DNA of 64,000 bases from Soonwooa sp032078105 (lineage in GTDB: Bacteria > Bacteroidota > Bacteroidia > Flavobacteriales > Weeksellaceae). Positions 17,556 through 26,665 of this stretch are shown one piece after another (the first letter of the stretch is position 1; every line of letters starts with the position of its first letter). Below the pieces are notes generated by a model. The model saw only the letters and a list, made by a program, of their open reading frames with translations. It did not search any database and was not told the DNA's origin. Location of the stretch: positions 62,001-126,000 of the forward strand of contig JBJZOS010000005.1 in the NCBI GenBank assembly GCA_046269235.1, in the 5' to 3' direction. A program made the translations under genes and the position numbers.

Positions 17556-18962
17556 TCAGTAGTTGTATAAACGTAAGTAATTTTCAGCGGATTTCTCCCA
17601 TGAAAAATTAAAATTCATATTATTTTCTATTAACATTTTCATCATTTTTTTATTTTCAAAAATTATCAAAGCTCTTTGCATCGCATGGACCACACTTTGG
17701 GCATTAGCATCGGCAAAATTAAAACCACTTCCACCACTCGATAGATCTTCTACCGTATCCTTCAAACCGCCTGTGTATCGCACAATCGGAATAGTTCCGT
17801 AGCGCATGGCATACATTTGGTTAAGTCCACAAGGTTCCACGCGTGATGGCATCAACAGAAAATCCGCCGAAGCATAAATCTGATGTGACAAATATTCTTT
17901 ATAGCCCAAATCTAGCGCAAAATTGAACTGATAAGTTATCTTGAGCTCTCGTAGCGAAGCCTCTAAATATGGATTTCCAGAACCTAGAACAATAATATTA
18001 AGCTGGCCATTATTTTCTTTAATAGCTTGAGAAATTATCTCCGGAAGAAGATCTGCACCTTTTTCACAAGCAAATCTTCCAATAAACCCGAACAACGGCA
18101 AATGAGGATTAAGACCATAAGCTTCACAAATCTGCACTTTATTTTTCCATTTTCCTATTTCAGCACTTTTAATATTGAAATGCGTTTCAATCATCGGATC
18201 GGTTTTCGGATTCCAAACATCGGTATCAATACCATTAATAATTCCAAAAGCTTTCTGCGCTTCTTGGTACATGAGACTCTCTAAACCTTGAAAACTTGAA
18301 AACAATTCTTCCAAATAACCTTTAGAAACGGTATTAAAAGCGTGGCAAGATTTTATCATCGCCGCCATCGGATTAATCCTCGAATCCCAATCTAGAAGTC
18401 CAAATTTACTAGCATCAAAAAAGGGCAAGTACTTAGACATTTCCCAACTCATACTGCCTTGGTATTCGCCATTATGAATGGTGCCAATTGTTTTAACACC
18501 TTTCAAGAATTTAAAACTTGGACAATTCTCAATCATAAAAGGCACCAAGCCCGTATGGTAATCGTGACAATGCAAAATATCTGGACGAATGGCCATCGCC
18601 GACAACCAGTGTAAGACACCATGCTGAAAAGCGATAAACTGCTCGGATTCATCATCATAACCATAAACTTTTTCGCGATCTAAAAGTCCCGGAATCTTAA
18701 CCAAGTACAAATCAAAACCGAGTTTGCTATTTTTTTCTTTATGGATAATAACTTGATACATCCGCTCAGCCTGATGAATAAAACCATCAAAAACTACTTC
18801 TAACTCATTATCGTACACAAAAGCATTATTATACCAAGGCATCACAACACTGGCGTGCAAGCCCATTTGGTTTTGATATTTCGGTAAGGCGCCTACCACA
18901 TCCGCCAATCCGCCAACTTTTGCAACAGGATAACACTCCATTGAAAGATGAAAAATTTTCAT
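17556..18962 (-). CDS. glgA: Glycogen synthase (ADP-glucose, GT5)
   Basis: This 468-residue enzyme transfers glucose from ADP-glucose to the end of an alpha-1,4-glucan. The N-terminal ADP-glucose-binding KVGGLADVVGALP motif (the KxGGL signature) is at residues 15-27. The C-terminal half has the retaining GT-B blocks GFIGRFACEKGADLL and MPSRVEPCGLNQMYAMRYGTIPIV. It lies between glgB (15 bp upstream) and glgC in one operon. Confidence 0.95.
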   Translation of the reverse strand: MKIFHLSMECYPVAKVGGLADVVGALPKYQNQMGLHASVVMPWYNNAFVYDNELEVVFDGFIHQAERMYQVIIHKEKNSKLGFDLYLVKIPGLLDREKVYGYDDESEQFIAFQHGVLHWLSAMAIRPDILHCHDYHTGLVPFMIENCPSFKFLKGVKTIGTIHNGEYQGSMSWEMSKYLPFFDASKFGLLDWDSRINPMAAMIKSCHAFNTVSKGYLEELFSSFQGLESLMYQEAQKAFGIINGIDTDVWNPKTDPMIETHFNIKSAEIGKWKNKVQICEAYGLNPHLPLFGFIGRFACEKGADLLPEIISQAIKENNGQLNIIVLGSGNPYLEASLRELKITYQFNFALDLGYKEYLSHQIYASADFLLMPSRVEPCGLNQMYAMRYGTIPIVRYTGGLKDTVEDLSSGGSGFNFADANAQSVVHAMQRALIIFENKKMMKMLIENNMNFNFSWEKSAENYLRLYNY

Positions 18963-18977
18963 AAAGTTTTGATATGT

Positions 18978-20879
18978 TTAATGTTGATTTTTAAGGATTA
19001 AACCAGACAATGGCGGCAATCGCAAATCCATTGTATACGCTCTTCCCATCAAGTTTTTAGAAAATATTTTATTAATATTTGGAGTAATCCCACTTCCTCC
19101 GAATCTTTTATCATCCGAATTAAGTAAAATTTTCCACTTTTTATCGTCAACACCAACTTGATAATCCATACTGTTGGGTGTTAAATTAAGAATAACCATT
19201 AGTTTTTCTGATTTAGATTTTCCTTTTCTTAAATAGATAAAAACCGAATGATCGCGGTCGTCTCCATTAATCCATTCAAAACCACGTTTGTCAAAATTTA
19301 ATTCAAACAAAGCCTTTTCGTGGGAGTAAATTTGATTTAATTCTTTAACAAATAATTGCAACTGTGCATGAACTGGATATTTTAGTAAATCCCAATCTAG
19401 CTGCGTTTCAAAATTCCATTCTTTAGTTTGCGCAAATTCGCTTCCCATAAAGAGAAGTTTGGCACCTGGACTTGTGAACATATAAAGATACAAAGCGCGC
19501 AGATTGGCATATTTCTGCCATTCGTCGCCATACATTTTATAAATTAAACTGCTTTTACCATGCACAACTTCGTCATGCGAAAGCGGCATCATATAGTTTT
19601 CATTAAACATATAAAGGCTCGTAAAAGTCATCAAGTCTTGATGAAATTTACGATAAACGGGATCTTTTTTGAAATAATCCAAAGTGTCGTGCATCCAGCC
19701 CATCATCCATTTCATGTCAAAGCCAATTCCGTCTTCGCTAACTGGCTTTGTCAACTTTGGAAATTCCGAACTTTCTTCAGCAATCGTCAGCGCATCAGGA
19801 AAATTTTCATGAACAGCTAGATTAAAGTCTTGAAGAAAAGCTTTGGCTTCGAGATTCACATTGCCGCCGTGTATATTTGGTTCCCACTCGCCATCCTTTC
19901 TGGAAAAATCAAGATGCAATATTGAGGTAACCGCATCAACACGAAGTCCGTCTACATGATATCGATCCAACCAAAACATCGCATTACTTATCAAAAAAGA
20001 TTTGACCTCTGGTCGTCCATAATCGAAAATATACGACTTCCAATCGGGATGAAAACCCCTGCGTGGATCTTCGTGTTCATAGAGAAAACTACCATCAAAT
20101 CTATGCAATCCGTTAGCATCACCAGGGAAATGCGAAGGCACCCAATCGAGAATAACGCCAATGTCATTTTGATGAAGTTGATCGATTAAAAACATTAAAT
20201 CTGTCGGTGCGCCAAATCGCGACGAAGCGGCATAAAATCCAGTTATCTGATAACCCCAACTCGGGTCATAAGGATACTCCATCACTGGCATAAACTCGAC
20301 ATGCGAAAATCCCATTTCTTTAAGATAAGGAATTAATTCGGCAGCAATCTCACGATAAGTCAAAAACTTGTCGGGATTATTTTTACTTTTTCGCCAAGAT
20401 CCGAGGTGCATTTCGTATACGGAAATCGCGGTTTTCATCGCAGAAATTTGTTGACGTTTTTGTAGCCATTTTTCATCATGCCAAGCATACCAAGTCGATG
20501 CAATCACCGATCCTGCCAGTGTAGCTTGCTCCATCTTAACTGCAAAAGGATCGCTCTTTTCTAGAAATTCATTTTTTTGAGTTTTGATGCTGTATTTATA
20601 AACTTCCGAAATCTTAAGTTTTGGAATGAAAGTTTCCCAAATCCCGGAATGATCCCTACGTCCCGTCAAAAAACTCTTGCCGTGTTTCCAATTGTTAAAA
20701 TTACCAATAACCGAAACTTCTTTTGCATTGGGCGCCCATACAGAAAAATAAATTCCAGCTTCGCCATCAACAACAACTTCGTGTGCACCAAATTTTTCAT
20801 AAAGCTTAAAATGTTTACCCGCGCGAAACAGATAAACATCGAATTCTGTCCACAAAGAAAATACAGCGTGATTTGACAT
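18978..20879 (-). CDS. glgB: 1,4-alpha-glucan branching enzyme
   Basis: This GH13 branching enzyme of about 633 residues introduces alpha-1,6 branches into glycogen. An N-terminal CBM48 (FSVWAPNAKEVSVIGNFNNW) precedes the barrel. Catalytic blocks are DWVPSHFP, GLRVDAVTSIL (nucleophile Asp), IAEESSEFP (acid/base Glu) and LSHDEVVHG. I start it at the ATG 20877-20879 (MSNHAVFSLW); the frame stays open 9 codons upstream only from a TTG. It is first in the glg operon. Confidence 0.95.
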   Translation of the reverse strand: MSNHAVFSLWTEFDVYLFRAGKHFKLYEKFGAHEVVVDGEAGIYFSVWAPNAKEVSVIGNFNNWKHGKSFLTGRRDHSGIWETFIPKLKISEVYKYSIKTQKNEFLEKSDPFAVKMEQATLAGSVIASTWYAWHDEKWLQKRQQISAMKTAISVYEMHLGSWRKSKNNPDKFLTYREIAAELIPYLKEMGFSHVEFMPVMEYPYDPSWGYQITGFYAASSRFGAPTDLMFLIDQLHQNDIGVILDWVPSHFPGDANGLHRFDGSFLYEHEDPRRGFHPDWKSYIFDYGRPEVKSFLISNAMFWLDRYHVDGLRVDAVTSILHLDFSRKDGEWEPNIHGGNVNLEAKAFLQDFNLAVHENFPDALTIAEESSEFPKLTKPVSEDGIGFDMKWMMGWMHDTLDYFKKDPVYRKFHQDLMTFTSLYMFNENYMMPLSHDEVVHGKSSLIYKMYGDEWQKYANLRALYLYMFTSPGAKLLFMGSEFAQTKEWNFETQLDWDLLKYPVHAQLQLFVKELNQIYSHEKALFELNFDKRGFEWINGDDRDHSVFIYLRKGKSKSEKLMVILNLTPNSMDYQVGVDDKKWKILLNSDDKRFGGSGITPNINKIFSKNLMGRAYTMDLRLPPLSGLILKNQH

Positions 20880-21101
20880 AAAGAAGCTATTAGAAGTCGT
20901 TAACAACTATAGCAAGTTAATCATTAATTAGAAACTGACAAGTTAAATTTTAACACAAATCAATATTTATATTTTTTAAAGATTTAACCATATTCAGTTA
21001 ATATTAAATGGCAAAACAAGTATTTTACAATTAATTATTACACAAATATTAAAGATATTAAAATATTTTATAAATTACAAGTCATTAACACAAACGCAAA
21101 G

Positions 21102-21440
21102 ATGAAGTTTAACCTGATAGCGCTGGATCAAGATGATCGCGATGTCTACATAACTAGAAATTTTAACGCTTGGAATCCCAAAGATCCGAATTTGAAAATG
21201 ACAAAAAAATTGACAATGCACATTATTTCATAGATATCGCGCACGACAATTTGCTGGTTATCGTAGAGTATAAATTTACAAAAGGAGGTTGGGAGAATGT
21301 TGAAATCGACAAATATCACAATACTACAGCCAACAAAAAAGTAAAAAAAACAGATAAAGAATCAAATAATAAAGCCGAAAAATGGCGCATCAATTGGGAA
21401 TCTTTTAAAAAAGAATTTTTTCCAAATGTAGAATTAATAG
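21102..21440 (+). pseudogene. N-terminal fragment of an alpha/beta-hydrolase esterase with glycogen-binding-like domain
   Basis: An ATG at 21102 opens MKFNLIALDQDDRDVYI...FNAWNPKDPN, an E-set/CBM48-like start, then hits a stop. The frame used next (from about 21170) continues the same protein (HYFIDIAHDNLLVIVEYKFTKGGWENVE...KEFFPNVE), so a frameshift lies near 21165-21200. Similarity ends near 21440, where a different protein begins. From memory, flavobacterial putative esterases begin this way with a carbohydrate-binding domain; the hydrolase domain itself has been deleted here. Confidence 0.6.
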
Positions 21441-21880
21441 ATGACGCGGCAAATAATACAGCTTTACACAACCGACGATTGGTCAAACTCTAAGGCTAAT
21501 TTTCCCAAAAATATTCATCTGTTTTTTTTAGCGGCAAAAAAAGAGTTTTTCATTAATACTGAGGAAAATTCCGTGCAATCTCTTATTGGTTTTGGAAAGA
21601 AAATATCAACCGCTAAGCTTTTAGACATCGGAAAAAGCTTTTCCTACAAATACCGAAAATCACTTCTTTCGCAAAAGCTTGTTATTAAAAATTAATTAAC
21701 AAACGAAGAGTTAGAAAGTTTTATCATTGGACTTTTCCAAGGGACTTATCAATATCCTTTTAAAAATGAACATCCTTTTTGAAATTCCGATTTTGAAATT
21801 GAAACGTCAAAACAAGGCAAAAAACGATTACTGCTATTATAGAAGATGCAAAAGCCCATTTTTTACAAAAGCTCTTTAAA
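21441..21880 (+). pseudogene. N-terminal fragment of a leucyl aminopeptidase (M17)-like protein
   Basis: The sequence reads LYTTDDWSNSKANFPKNIHLF, LIGFGKKISTAKLLDIGKSF, then a TAA near 21695. It continues as ESFIIGLFQGTYQYPFKNEHPF followed by another stop and frame changes. The layout (short N-terminal strand region, then a GLxxGxYxYPFK-like block) resembles the N-terminal domain of M17 peptidases. The catalytic C-terminal domain is absent. The assignment is tentative. Confidence 0.4.
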
Positions 21881-21882
21881 AA

Positions 21883-22070
21883 ATTAACCAACAGGTTTTA
21901 GAAAAATTTGAAATTAAAAATGGTGCTACTCACAGGGAATTTATCTACAGTGATGATGGACAATTTTATTTCCTACAAACCTGGTCAAGTGTTGGTGGGG
22001 CGCACATTCCGGATATGATAGAAGCGGCAACTGGTGTTAACATTTGGAGAGAATGGGCAAGATTAGAATG
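21883..22070 (+). pseudogene. C-terminal fragment of an ATP-grasp ligase
   Basis: A 60-codon open stretch reads EFIYSDDGQFYFLQTWSSVGG then AHIPDMIEAATGVNIWREWA. This matches the end of the ATP-grasp catalytic domain (acidic EF...DGxxxFLE strand, GGAxIPxMIExATGVN). The N-terminal part is missing and the sequence switches directly into a different gene after REWARLE, which marks a deletion junction. Confidence 0.65.
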
Positions 22071-22084
22071 ATGATTAAAAGAGG

Positions 22085-22571
22085 AAGGATTGACAATGCT
22101 AAGAAAATCTGGTGGGATCTGCGCGTCCACCCATTTTATCCAAGCATCGAATTTAGGATTTGCGACATGGCATTAACTATTGAAGAAATCGTTGGTATGG
22201 CTGCCATTTTGCAATGTTTAGTCGTAAAAATCTGCAAAATGCATCAACAAAACATCAATTTCCGATTTTATAGAAGATTGATGATTTCTGAAAATAAATG
22301 GCGAGCTTCTAAAGATGTAATCCACGCTAACTTAATCGATTTTCGGAAAGAAACCAGCCTTGCGTATTCAGATTTATTGGAAGAACTTTTACTGTTTATC
22401 GATGACGTAGTGATCGAGCTAGACTGTCGTCAAGAAGTTGAATATTCGCGAGAAATTCTGAAAATGGGAACGGGCGCAGATCAACAGCTACAAGTCTTTA
22501 ACTAAAGTGGCGGTGACCTAAAAACAGTTGTTGATTACATGATTTTCGAAACCGAAAAAAGTGTCATTTAA
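22085..22571 (+). pseudogene. C-terminal fragment of a carboxylate-amine ligase (GCS2/YbdK family)
   Basis: The open frame contains KKIWWDLRVHPFYPSIEFRICD, the hallmark block of GCS2-type glutamate-cysteine ligase-like enzymes. Downstream are NKWRASKDVI.ANLIDF, the LLEELLLFIDDVV helix and ILKMGTGADQQLQVF. An in-frame TAA at 22503-22505 interrupts it, after which the same frame continues SGGDLKTVVDYMIFETEK to a final TAA at 22569-22571. The first two thirds of the gene are missing. Confidence 0.75.
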
Positions 22572-22640
22572 CCTCCCATTAAAGATGTGTCAAAAGTCAT
22601 TTGTTAATATTTGCTTAAGTTTGGATAAATATTTTGCAGT

Positions 22641-23480
22641 ATGAATCAAGCAGTTAGAATCCCAATTTTAGATATGAATAGCAATTTTCCCAACCAAGGA
22701 TTGGCCAATATTATTCAGATTTCTGAAAATTTAAAAAATACAAACACAGAGCAAATCAGCCTAGAAGTTTTCGACGTTCGCTATAAAAATGAAATGCCAA
22801 ATATTGAAGATTTTGATATTTTTATTGCGTCAGGTGGTCCTGGTAATCCGCACAAAGAAGGTTTTGCATGGGAAATGCCTTTTGCTAATTTCTTAAATGG
22901 AATTTAGGATTATAATAAAAATAACGACAATAAAAAATAATTGTTTTTGATTTCTCACTCATTCCAATTAGCGGTTATCAATTGGAAGTTGGCGAATTTT
23001 TGAAAAAGAAAATCGTACCCGTTCGGCGTGATACCAATTCATAAAACAGAGGAAGGCAAGGAAGAGATTTTATTTAAAAATCTGCCAAAACCTTTCTACG
23101 CCGTGGATTCGCGATCATAACAATGCATTGAACCAAACGTTGATAAGTTAAACGAAATGGGAATGAAGGTTGTCGCAATCGAAAAAATGCGTCCAAATAT
23201 TCAATTAGAAAGAGCATTGATGGCGATTTGTTTTTCGGATGAGATTTTAAGGACACAATTCCATCCAGAAGCTAATCCTGCTGGTATGTTAGAAAATCTA
23301 AAAGACGAATCTAACAAACAAGCGATGGTTAACAACTTCGGTATGGAAAAATATTTGGAAACTGTGGGCAGAATTGATAGTGAAGACAAAATTACTTTGA
23401 CCCAAGAAGAAATTTTGCCGAGTTTCTTAAAAATGGCTCAAGACAAACTTATGCAAGTGCTAACTCATAATTTGGATTAA
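22641..23480 (+). pseudogene. Broken class I glutamine amidotransferase (GMP synthase-like)
   Basis: The first frame (22641-22907) gives MNQAVRIPILDMNSNFPNQG and the IASGGPGNPHKEGFAW block, then stops. Frame changes cover FLISHSFQLAV-like sequence, where the catalytic-Cys strand should be, and GVIPIHKTEEGKEEILFKNL. The last frame (23157-23480) has EKMRPNIQLERALMAI and the catalytic-His strand RTQFHPEANPAGML. At least two frameshifts or stops are needed to join it, so the gene is dead. Confidence 0.75.
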
Positions 23481-23582
23481 TTAACTTATAAAAACAAAAC
23501 ACATATACTCCCTAAATACAGAGATCAATTCAATCAAGAATTCACCAACGAAAAATAAAAATTAAATATTTTCGATTATAAT

Positions 23583-23616
23583 AAAAAAACGCCACATTAC
23601 TACTGCGGCGTTTTTC
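23583..23616 (-). terminator. Bidirectional intrinsic terminator downstream of dps
   Basis: AAAAACGCC pairs with GGCGTTTTT; the stem can be extended by GCA/TGT. T tracts flank both sides, so it can end leftward dps transcripts and rightward transcripts from the broken amidotransferase. Confidence 0.8.
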
Positions 23617-23646
23617 TATTTAACATATGTTTTAATCCCATTATTT

Positions 23647-24114
23647 TTACAAATGTCCTCTCAACATCCAAGCCATTTTTTCATGTTTTTCTAGAAGTCC
23701 TACTAAGAAATCTTCTGTACCGAAATCTTTAGAATCCTCCATTTTTTCAACAGCTTCACGAATGTAAGTGATTATAGCCTCTTGATCTTCTAACAAAGCT
23801 TTGATAAACGACTGACTGTCATTTTTAGTAAGTTTTTTCTCAGACAGGTTGGTTAACTGTATAAATTCTTTTAAGCTTCCTGGCGCCATTTGTCCTAACT
23901 GACGGATACGTTCTGCAACCTCATCAATAATCTCTTCGAGTTCGTCATATTGACTTTCAAAAAAGAGATGCATCGCGTGAAAATCTGGTCCTTCAACATT
24001 CCAATGTGCATTTCGAGTTTTCGTGTAAAGAATATGCTCATCTGCTAAAAGCACAGAAAGCACTTTTACATTATCTTTAATTTGTTTTGCATCTAATCCG
24101 ATTGAAATTTCCAT
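23647..24114 (-). CDS. dps: Dps family ferritin-like DNA-protection protein
   Basis: This 155-residue protein, normal for Dps, forms 12-subunit shells that oxidise and store iron and protect DNA during starvation and peroxide stress. The Dps signature is clear: NAHWNVEGPDFHAMHLFFE (residues 35-53) with the ferroxidase histidines 37 and 49, followed by the acidic helix YDELEEIIDEVAERI. It is monocistronic. No OxyR/PerR operator was identified upstream. Confidence 0.94.
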   Translation of the reverse strand: MEISIGLDAKQIKDNVKVLSVLLADEHILYTKTRNAHWNVEGPDFHAMHLFFESQYDELEEIIDEVAERIRQLGQMAPGSLKEFIQLTNLSEKKLTKNDSQSFIKALLEDQEAIITYIREAVEKMEDSKDFGTEDFLVGLLEKHEKMAWMLRGHL

Positions 24115-24216
24115 ATTATTTTATTTTTAAATTAATTTAACGTTATATGACAATAGTGAAGCAAATAGCCTACCAATAATACCTTTATTAATTCACAAAA
24201 GGAAAATAACAAAATA

Positions 24217-24250
24217 AAAAAATCTATCAACAAATAATTTTTTGATAGAT
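24217..24250 (-). terminator. Intrinsic terminator of the alpha/beta hydrolase gene
   Basis: ATCTATCAA (24222-24230) pairs with TTGATAGAT (24242-24250), a 9-bp stem. On the minus strand it is followed by a run of Ts. Confidence 0.75.
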
Positions 24251-24261
24251 AAATAGAATTT

Positions 24262-25104
24262 CTACAATTTTTCTTTTAAAAATTCTATGGTTTTTTCAGT
24301 AACAAATTTTAAATCTTTCGGCATTTGTTTTTCAGACCAAGGTTCAAAACTTCCAAATCCGTGATCGCCATTTTCGATAATCAGTAATTCCGAGTTTTTT
24401 GCCCATTGATGAAGCAATTCTGCCTCCTTAAGATCAACCGTTTCGTCGGCCGATCCATGAATAATTAAATAAGGAATCGATAATTTTTTAACTGCATTCT
24501 CGATTGTGAAACGTTCTTCATTGGCTTTAAAATCTTCAAAAAACTGAAAATAATGTGGCATCTGCTGTTTGGTTCTTTTATTCTCGATATAAAGAACGCC
24601 AGCCTTTTTAATTTCATCCAACATCTCCTTTGGAGGAAAACGCGATGCATAATCCGAAATTCCTGCAAAATCTACCAAAGCTTTAATAAGATTGTCTTCT
24701 GAGGCTTGTATAACAACATTTCCGTTGCCGCGACTATGACCGATTAAAGCGATTCTGGACGCATCAACTTCTGGAAGTTTAGAAAAATAATCGATTACAA
24801 AGGTCAAATCGCTCATTTCTTTAGAATAATTATTATGACCAAAAGCCTCCAAATCAGCAAAATTAGAAGTATTATCCAAAGTCGTCCCGTTGTGAGAAAA
24901 ATTAAATTTCACAAAATAAAAGCCAGCCTCAGCAAATGCTTCAGCAAGATAATGCCACGCCCCCCAATCTTTAAAACCTTTATAACCGTGAACTAAAATA
25001 ATCAGTGGTAATTTATTATCATTTTTTTTATAATAAGCGTCGGCTAAAAATGATTTGGTTTCTGGATTGGCAAGGACTATATTTCTATTAATTTCTAAGG
25101 ACAT
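24262..25104 (-). CDS. Alpha/beta hydrolase (prolyl oligopeptidase / dienelactone hydrolase-like)
   Basis: This 280-residue cytoplasmic hydrolase has no signal peptide. The oxyanion region is LIILVHGYKGFKDWG (about residues 34-48), the nucleophile elbow is GHSRG (122-126, Ser124), the acid is in HGSADETVD and the catalytic His in ENGDHGFGS. Together these form a complete catalytic triad. Substrates of this family range from esters to peptides and cannot be specified. It is transcribed alone. Confidence 0.87.
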   Translation of the reverse strand: MSLEINRNIVLANPETKSFLADAYYKKNDNKLPLIILVHGYKGFKDWGAWHYLAEAFAEAGFYFVKFNFSHNGTTLDNTSNFADLEAFGHNNYSKEMSDLTFVIDYFSKLPEVDASRIALIGHSRGNGNVVIQASEDNLIKALVDFAGISDYASRFPPKEMLDEIKKAGVLYIENKRTKQQMPHYFQFFEDFKANEERFTIENAVKKLSIPYLIIHGSADETVDLKEAELLHQWAKNSELLIIENGDHGFGSFEPWSEKQMPKDLKFVTEKTIEFLKEKL

Positions 25105-25206
25105 ATTTTATTTTTAAAGTTATAAAAAAGATGACAAACTCAATTGTTAAAAAAAACAGCTGGCTTAATTTTTGAAACTTAAAACAAACAAAATTTAAAA
25201 TAGAAC

Positions 25207-25881
25207 ATGAGACCTAGATTTATAATCACAGCAACAATAGCAACATTGACAGTCGCGGGCGTATCCCACTCTTGCGTCGCTTTAGCAACCTCTAGTATTG
25301 GACTTTCAATTATTAAAAAAATACTAATTGGTGGTATTACAAGTGGCGTTTCGACTTTTCAAAACAAAGAAGCCTTTATGTCAAATAGCTTAATTGACCA
25401 AGCAATGCCATCACAATTACGAAGCATCAATTCAACTTTAACAAGTCTTGGACTTTCGAATTTAGTTAACAAAGAAAAAGAATATATCGCCGAAGCAGCG
25501 GCTTTTACATCAAAATTAGCAGAACCCATTTTAATAAATGGTGTTAACAGTTTAACAACTGACGATGCCGCTAGAATTGCACAGGGTAGCCCTGGTATTG
25601 CAACGCAAATTCTTCGCGAAAAGACAGAATCTCAATTGGTTGCTGCCTTAGCGCCAGAAGTTGACAAAAAATTAAATGAATTTGGAATCGTAAAAACCAT
25701 TAACACAGCACTAAAAGGCAACAATATTTTGGGAAGTCTGTTAGGTCAGAATAGCAATAGTGTTAGCGCAAGTATGTTAAGCAGTCTGGCCTCGCAGCAA
25801 CTTGTAAATGGTATGTTTGCACTTATTACAAATTATGAAAAACAAAATACAGAGGTATTAACCAATGCATTGAAAAAATAA
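25207..25881 (+). CDS. DUF4197 domain-containing protein
   Basis: This 224-residue protein has a hydrophobic N-terminus containing a Cys (VSHSCVALATSS) that may serve as a lipoprotein or export signal. The rest matches DUF4197 in layout: GGITSGVSTFQNKEAF, LRSINSTLTSLGLSNLV, a YIAEAAAFTSKLAEP helix, and a C-terminal LASQQLVNGMFALITNYEKQ. The function of the family is unknown. No operon partner is visible; a nonsense-interrupted small ORF follows 47 bp downstream. Confidence 0.85.
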   Translation: MRPRFIITATIATLTVAGVSHSCVALATSSIGLSIIKKILIGGITSGVSTFQNKEAFMSNSLIDQAMPSQLRSINSTLTSLGLSNLVNKEKEYIAEAAAFTSKLAEPILINGVNSLTTDDAARIAQGSPGIATQILREKTESQLVAALAPEVDKKLNEFGIVKTINTALKGNNILGSLLGQNSNSVSASMLSSLASQQLVNGMFALITNYEKQNTEVLTNALKK

Positions 25882-25928
25882 ATATTAACAAAACACAGTT
25901 ATTATAAATACCAGCAGATTATTAAAAA

Positions 25929-26168
25929 ATGCAAGAAACTCTTATCAAACAGATAGATAGTTTTGTCATTTGGCGTTTGAGCTGATATAGAAGCTTATGC
26001 GATTGCTTAGTAAAAGAACAAATAAAAGAAAAATTTGCATCTGGAATTTTCGACAAATTGAAAATCGATGATGGAGATAAAGTAATGGACGAGTCACTTT
26101 TGAGCTTGGATAAAAACCTTGGCAAAACCCCAAGATCACGAACTGCGTCCGCAAAAAGCAAGGGCTGA
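25929..26168 (+). pseudogene. Small ORF interrupted by an in-frame TGA
   Basis: From ATG 25929 the frame runs 18 codons (MQETLIKQIDSFVIWRLS), meets TGA at 25983-25985, and then continues in the same frame for 60 codons (EQIKEKFASGIFDKLKIDDG...LDKNLGKTPRS) to TGA at 26166. The even codon use after the stop suggests a formerly intact 79-residue reading frame, or the tail of a lost gene. I do not recognise the family. Confidence 0.35.
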
Positions 26169-26249
26169 TCATCCATAGTGGAATAAAAATAAAATATCAT
26201 TACCTTTGAGTTTCCGAACTGTTTCGGAAATTTTTTTAAACCTAAAATT

Positions 26250-26555
26250 ATGGCAGAAATAATTAATAGTGATCATAAAAATCCAGATGAATTTTATAAG
26301 TCTCTTCATGAAAAATTAACTGAACATCACAATTTTCCTGAAGAATATTTGTATAAATTTATTGTACCAAGCGACTCTGGAAAGATTACAGAAATCATGA
26401 AAGTATTCGATGGACTTCAACACACTTTCAGCAGTAGAGATAGTAAAAATGGCAAATATACAGCGTGCACAATACAATGTTTCGTGTTAGATGCAGACCA
26501 AGTTATCGACATTTATAAAAGAGTTGCAGAAATTGAAGGCGTTGTTATGCTTTAA
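26250..26555 (+). CDS. DUF493 family protein (YbeD-like)
   Basis: This 101-residue protein with the ferredoxin-like YbeD/DUF493 layout has a strand YLYKFIVPSDSGKITEIMKVF, a central FSSRDSKNGKYTACTIQCFV and a final VIDIYKRVAEIEGVVML helix-strand. In E. coli the homologue lies near lipB and is thought to be regulatory; here there is no lipoate gene nearby. The length is normal and the gene intact. Confidence 0.88.
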   Translation: MAEIINSDHKNPDEFYKSLHEKLTEHHNFPEEYLYKFIVPSDSGKITEIMKVFDGLQHTFSSRDSKNGKYTACTIQCFVLDADQVIDIYKRVAEIEGVVML

Positions 26556-26559
26556 TAAA

Positions 26560-26665
26560 CTTAGAAAAAACTAATCTCTCTTTTAAAGTACTGCTAGGCT
26601 CTCCTAAAGCTGCGTCATATAATCTTATATTGGAATCTAAAAATTGAGGAGCATTTATATCTGCG
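26560..26665 (-). pseudogene. Possible ankyrin-repeat gene remnant
   Basis: Reading leftward, about 35 codons give LLGTGADINAPQFLDSNIRL then YDAALGEP, a pattern like an ankyrin repeat (GADINAP...LYDA). There is no start codon and stops flank it closely, so it would be a fragment of a lost gene. Confidence 0.3.
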
